64,000 bases of DNA, taken from contig CAWAJM010000001.1 in assembly GCA_963782445.1 (NCBI GenBank), positions 3,720,001 through 3,784,000 of the forward strand. Reading direction: 5' to 3'. The translations under genes were made by a program, and so were the position numbers. Source of the DNA: ZC4RG20 sp963782445 (GTDB lineage: Bacteria; Pseudomonadota; Gammaproteobacteria; Steroidobacterales; Rariloculaceae). The notes under the pieces were generated by a model, which saw only the letters and a program-made list of their open reading frames with translations, was not told where the DNA came from and made no database searches. Positions 62,908 through 64,000 of this stretch are shown piece by piece. Numbering within the stretch: position 1 is the stretch's first letter; each line of letters opens with the position of its first letter.

Positions 62908-64000
62908 GCGTCCCGCCCCGCTCGTCCGCATCCCCTTCCCGCCGCGCGCCCCCGGCGCGGTCCTCGCGCCCGCTCTCCGTAACGTACTCGACGACCTCGA
63001 GCCCGAATCCGGAGAGCGCATGCATGTTCTTGGGCGAGCTCAGCACGCGCATGCGCCGCACGCCGAGCGCGCGCAGCACCTGAGCGCCCGTGCCGAACAT
63101 CCGCAAATCCATGTGGCCGCGCAGCGGCGTGACGGCGCCGCGGGCGCCGCCGAGGCCGCGCACCGTCCGCATGAGCTCGCGCGCCGACTCTTCCTGGCGC
63201 AGCACGATGACGACGCCGTGGTCCCGCTCCGCAATGAACCGCATGGCTTCGCGCAGCGGCCAGCCGAGCCGCGTGTCCTGGACCCCGATCACGTCCGCGA
63301 GCGTCTCCTGCCGATGCACGCGCACGAGCGTCGGCGTCTCGGGGTCGAGGCGGCCGCGCACGAGCGCGAGGTGCACCGTGCGGTTGATGTGGTCATCGAA
63401 GCAGATCATGCGGAACGGCCCGAACTCCGTGCGGACCTCGAGCTCGCCGATGGCCTCGACGGACTCCTCCTTCGAGAGCCGGTACTCGATGAGCGAGGCG
63501 ATCGTGCCGATCTTGAGCCCGTGCCGGCGCGCGAACTCGACGAGCGCGTCGCGGCGCGCCATCGTGCCGTCGTCGTCGAGGATCTCGACGATGACGGCCG
63601 CGGGCTCGAGCCCCGCGAGCCGCGCCAGGTCGCAGCCCGCCTCGGTGTGCCCCGCGCGCGTCAGCACGCCGCCGGGCTGCGCCATGAGCGGGAACACGTG
63701 CCCCGGCTGGGACAGATCCTCGGGCCGCGCCATGGGCGCGACGGCGGCGCGCACCGTGCGGGCCCGGTCGTGCGCGGAAATGCCCGTCGTGACGCCTTCG
63801 GCCGCCTCGATCGAGACCGTGAAGTTCGTGGTCTGGCGCTGGTTCGTGTCGTGCACCATGAGCGGCAGACGCAGCTGCTCGCAGCGCTCTCGCGTCAGCG
63901 TCAGGCAGATGAGACCGCGGCCGTAGCGCGCCATGAAATTGATGTCGTCGGGACGGACCTTGACGGCCGCCATGACGAGATCGCCCTCGTTCTCGCGATC
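62900..64000 (-). CDS. RibBA-type protein with degenerate GTP cyclohydrolase II half (partial)
   Basis: The frame enters from beyond the window end, where DRENEGDLVMAA is the DHBP synthase (RibB) active-site start. The RibB half continues with ARYGRGLICL and HTEAGCDLARLAGL. The second half has the GTP cyclohydrolase II fold, but its zinc-binding Cys set (a CxxxxxxxxxxCxC-like motif) is missing; the site reads VRVHRQETLADVIGVQDTRL. This pattern is that of RibBX proteins, in which only the DHBP synthase half is active. An independent ribA would then be needed elsewhere. It heads the ribH-nusB-thiL-pgpA run. Confidence 0.88.
   Translation of the reverse strand, partial: DRENEGDLVMAAVKVRPDDINFMARYGRGLICLTLTRERCEQLRLPLMVHDTNQRQTTNFTVSIEAAEGVTTGISAHDRARTVRAAVAPMARPEDLSQPGHVFPLMAQPGGVLTRAGHTEAGCDLARLAGLEPAAVIVEILDDDGTMARRDALVEFARRHGLKIGTIASLIEYRLSKEESVEAIGELEVRTEFGPFRMICFDDHINRTVHLALVRGRLDPETPTLVRVHRQETLADVIGVQDTRLGWPLREAMRFIAERDHGVVIVLRQEESARELMRTVRGLGGARGAVTPLRGHMDLRMFGTGAQVLRALGVRRMRVLSSPKNMHALSGFGLEVVEYVTESGREDRAGGARREGDADERGGTHG

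Overview
The window is GC-rich DNA from a gammaproteobacterium, read as almost wall-to-wall core genes with short gaps. Gene order matches blocks known from gammaproteobacteria: yafS-like/rnhA/dnaQ, ppiD/hupB/lon/clpX/clpP/tig, folD/cyclophilin/lpxH beside a tRNA array, asd/fimV/truA/accD/folC/dedD/cvpA/purF, prmB/aroC, and ribBA/ribH/nusB/thiL/pgpA. FimV, a FimX-like protein, NhaB, EF-P lysylation genes and two Ser/Thr kinases suggest a free-living lineage near Pseudomonadales, Xanthomonadales or Nevskiales. The genus cannot be fixed from the sequence alone.

Layout. 1-4.5 kb (minus strand): the start of a nucleotide-sugar dehydrogenase, then nhaB, dnaQ, rnhA and a methyltransferase. 4.7-7.3 kb (plus): mltD and fabI. 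7.8-16.9 kb (minus): the proteostasis block, from tig (transcribed first) through clpP, clpX, lon and hupB, with two tRNAs, to ppiD. 17-22.7 kb (minus): a repeat-built lipoprotein behind a c-di-GMP-I riboswitch, and a Pro/Arg/His/Lys tRNA array. The tRNA-Arg(TCT) of that array carries a 249-nt group I intron, and a LigM/DesA-like O-demethylase gene sits inside the array. 22.9-25.1 kb (plus): folD, a periplasmic cyclophilin and lpxH. 25.2-26.7 kb: an IS110-family (IS1111-type) element. 26.9-42.0 kb (minus): a receiver-kinase fusion, the purF-to-fimV run, asd, aroC and prmB. 42.1-48.1 kb: psd, epmA, efp (minus), epmB and a fimX-like gene. 48.2-58.0 kb (minus): an aldehyde dehydrogenase, parC, an unusual dehydrogenase-SRPBCC fusion, a frameshifted parE, and a DUF3501/Fe-S protein/rubrerythrin operon. 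58.2-64 kb: xseB, then (minus) a kinase with a cyclic-nucleotide domain and the riboflavin/nusB/thiL/pgpA operon, cut by the window end.

Two dispersed palindrome families occupy the gaps. Family 1 is a REP-like inverted repeat built on GGGGTCAGAGCCC, found at eight loci. Family 2 is larger, with four copies, all between convergent genes. In each family-2 copy, long locus-specific but perfectly self-complementary arms enclose two small hairpins with NTCCCT loops. The IS110-family element has inserted into the first hairpin of one family-2 copy. This family, its covarying arms and the IS that hit it are the most unusual structure in the window.

Shared functions: c-di-GMP and type IV pili link the riboswitch lipoprotein, the FimX-like protein and FimV. 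EF-P and two of its modifying enzymes are clustered. Several proteins carry altered catalytic residues: the ExoII motif of DnaQ, the receiver of the kinase fusion, the GGDEF/EAL of the FimX-like protein, and the GTP cyclohydrolase half of RibBA.
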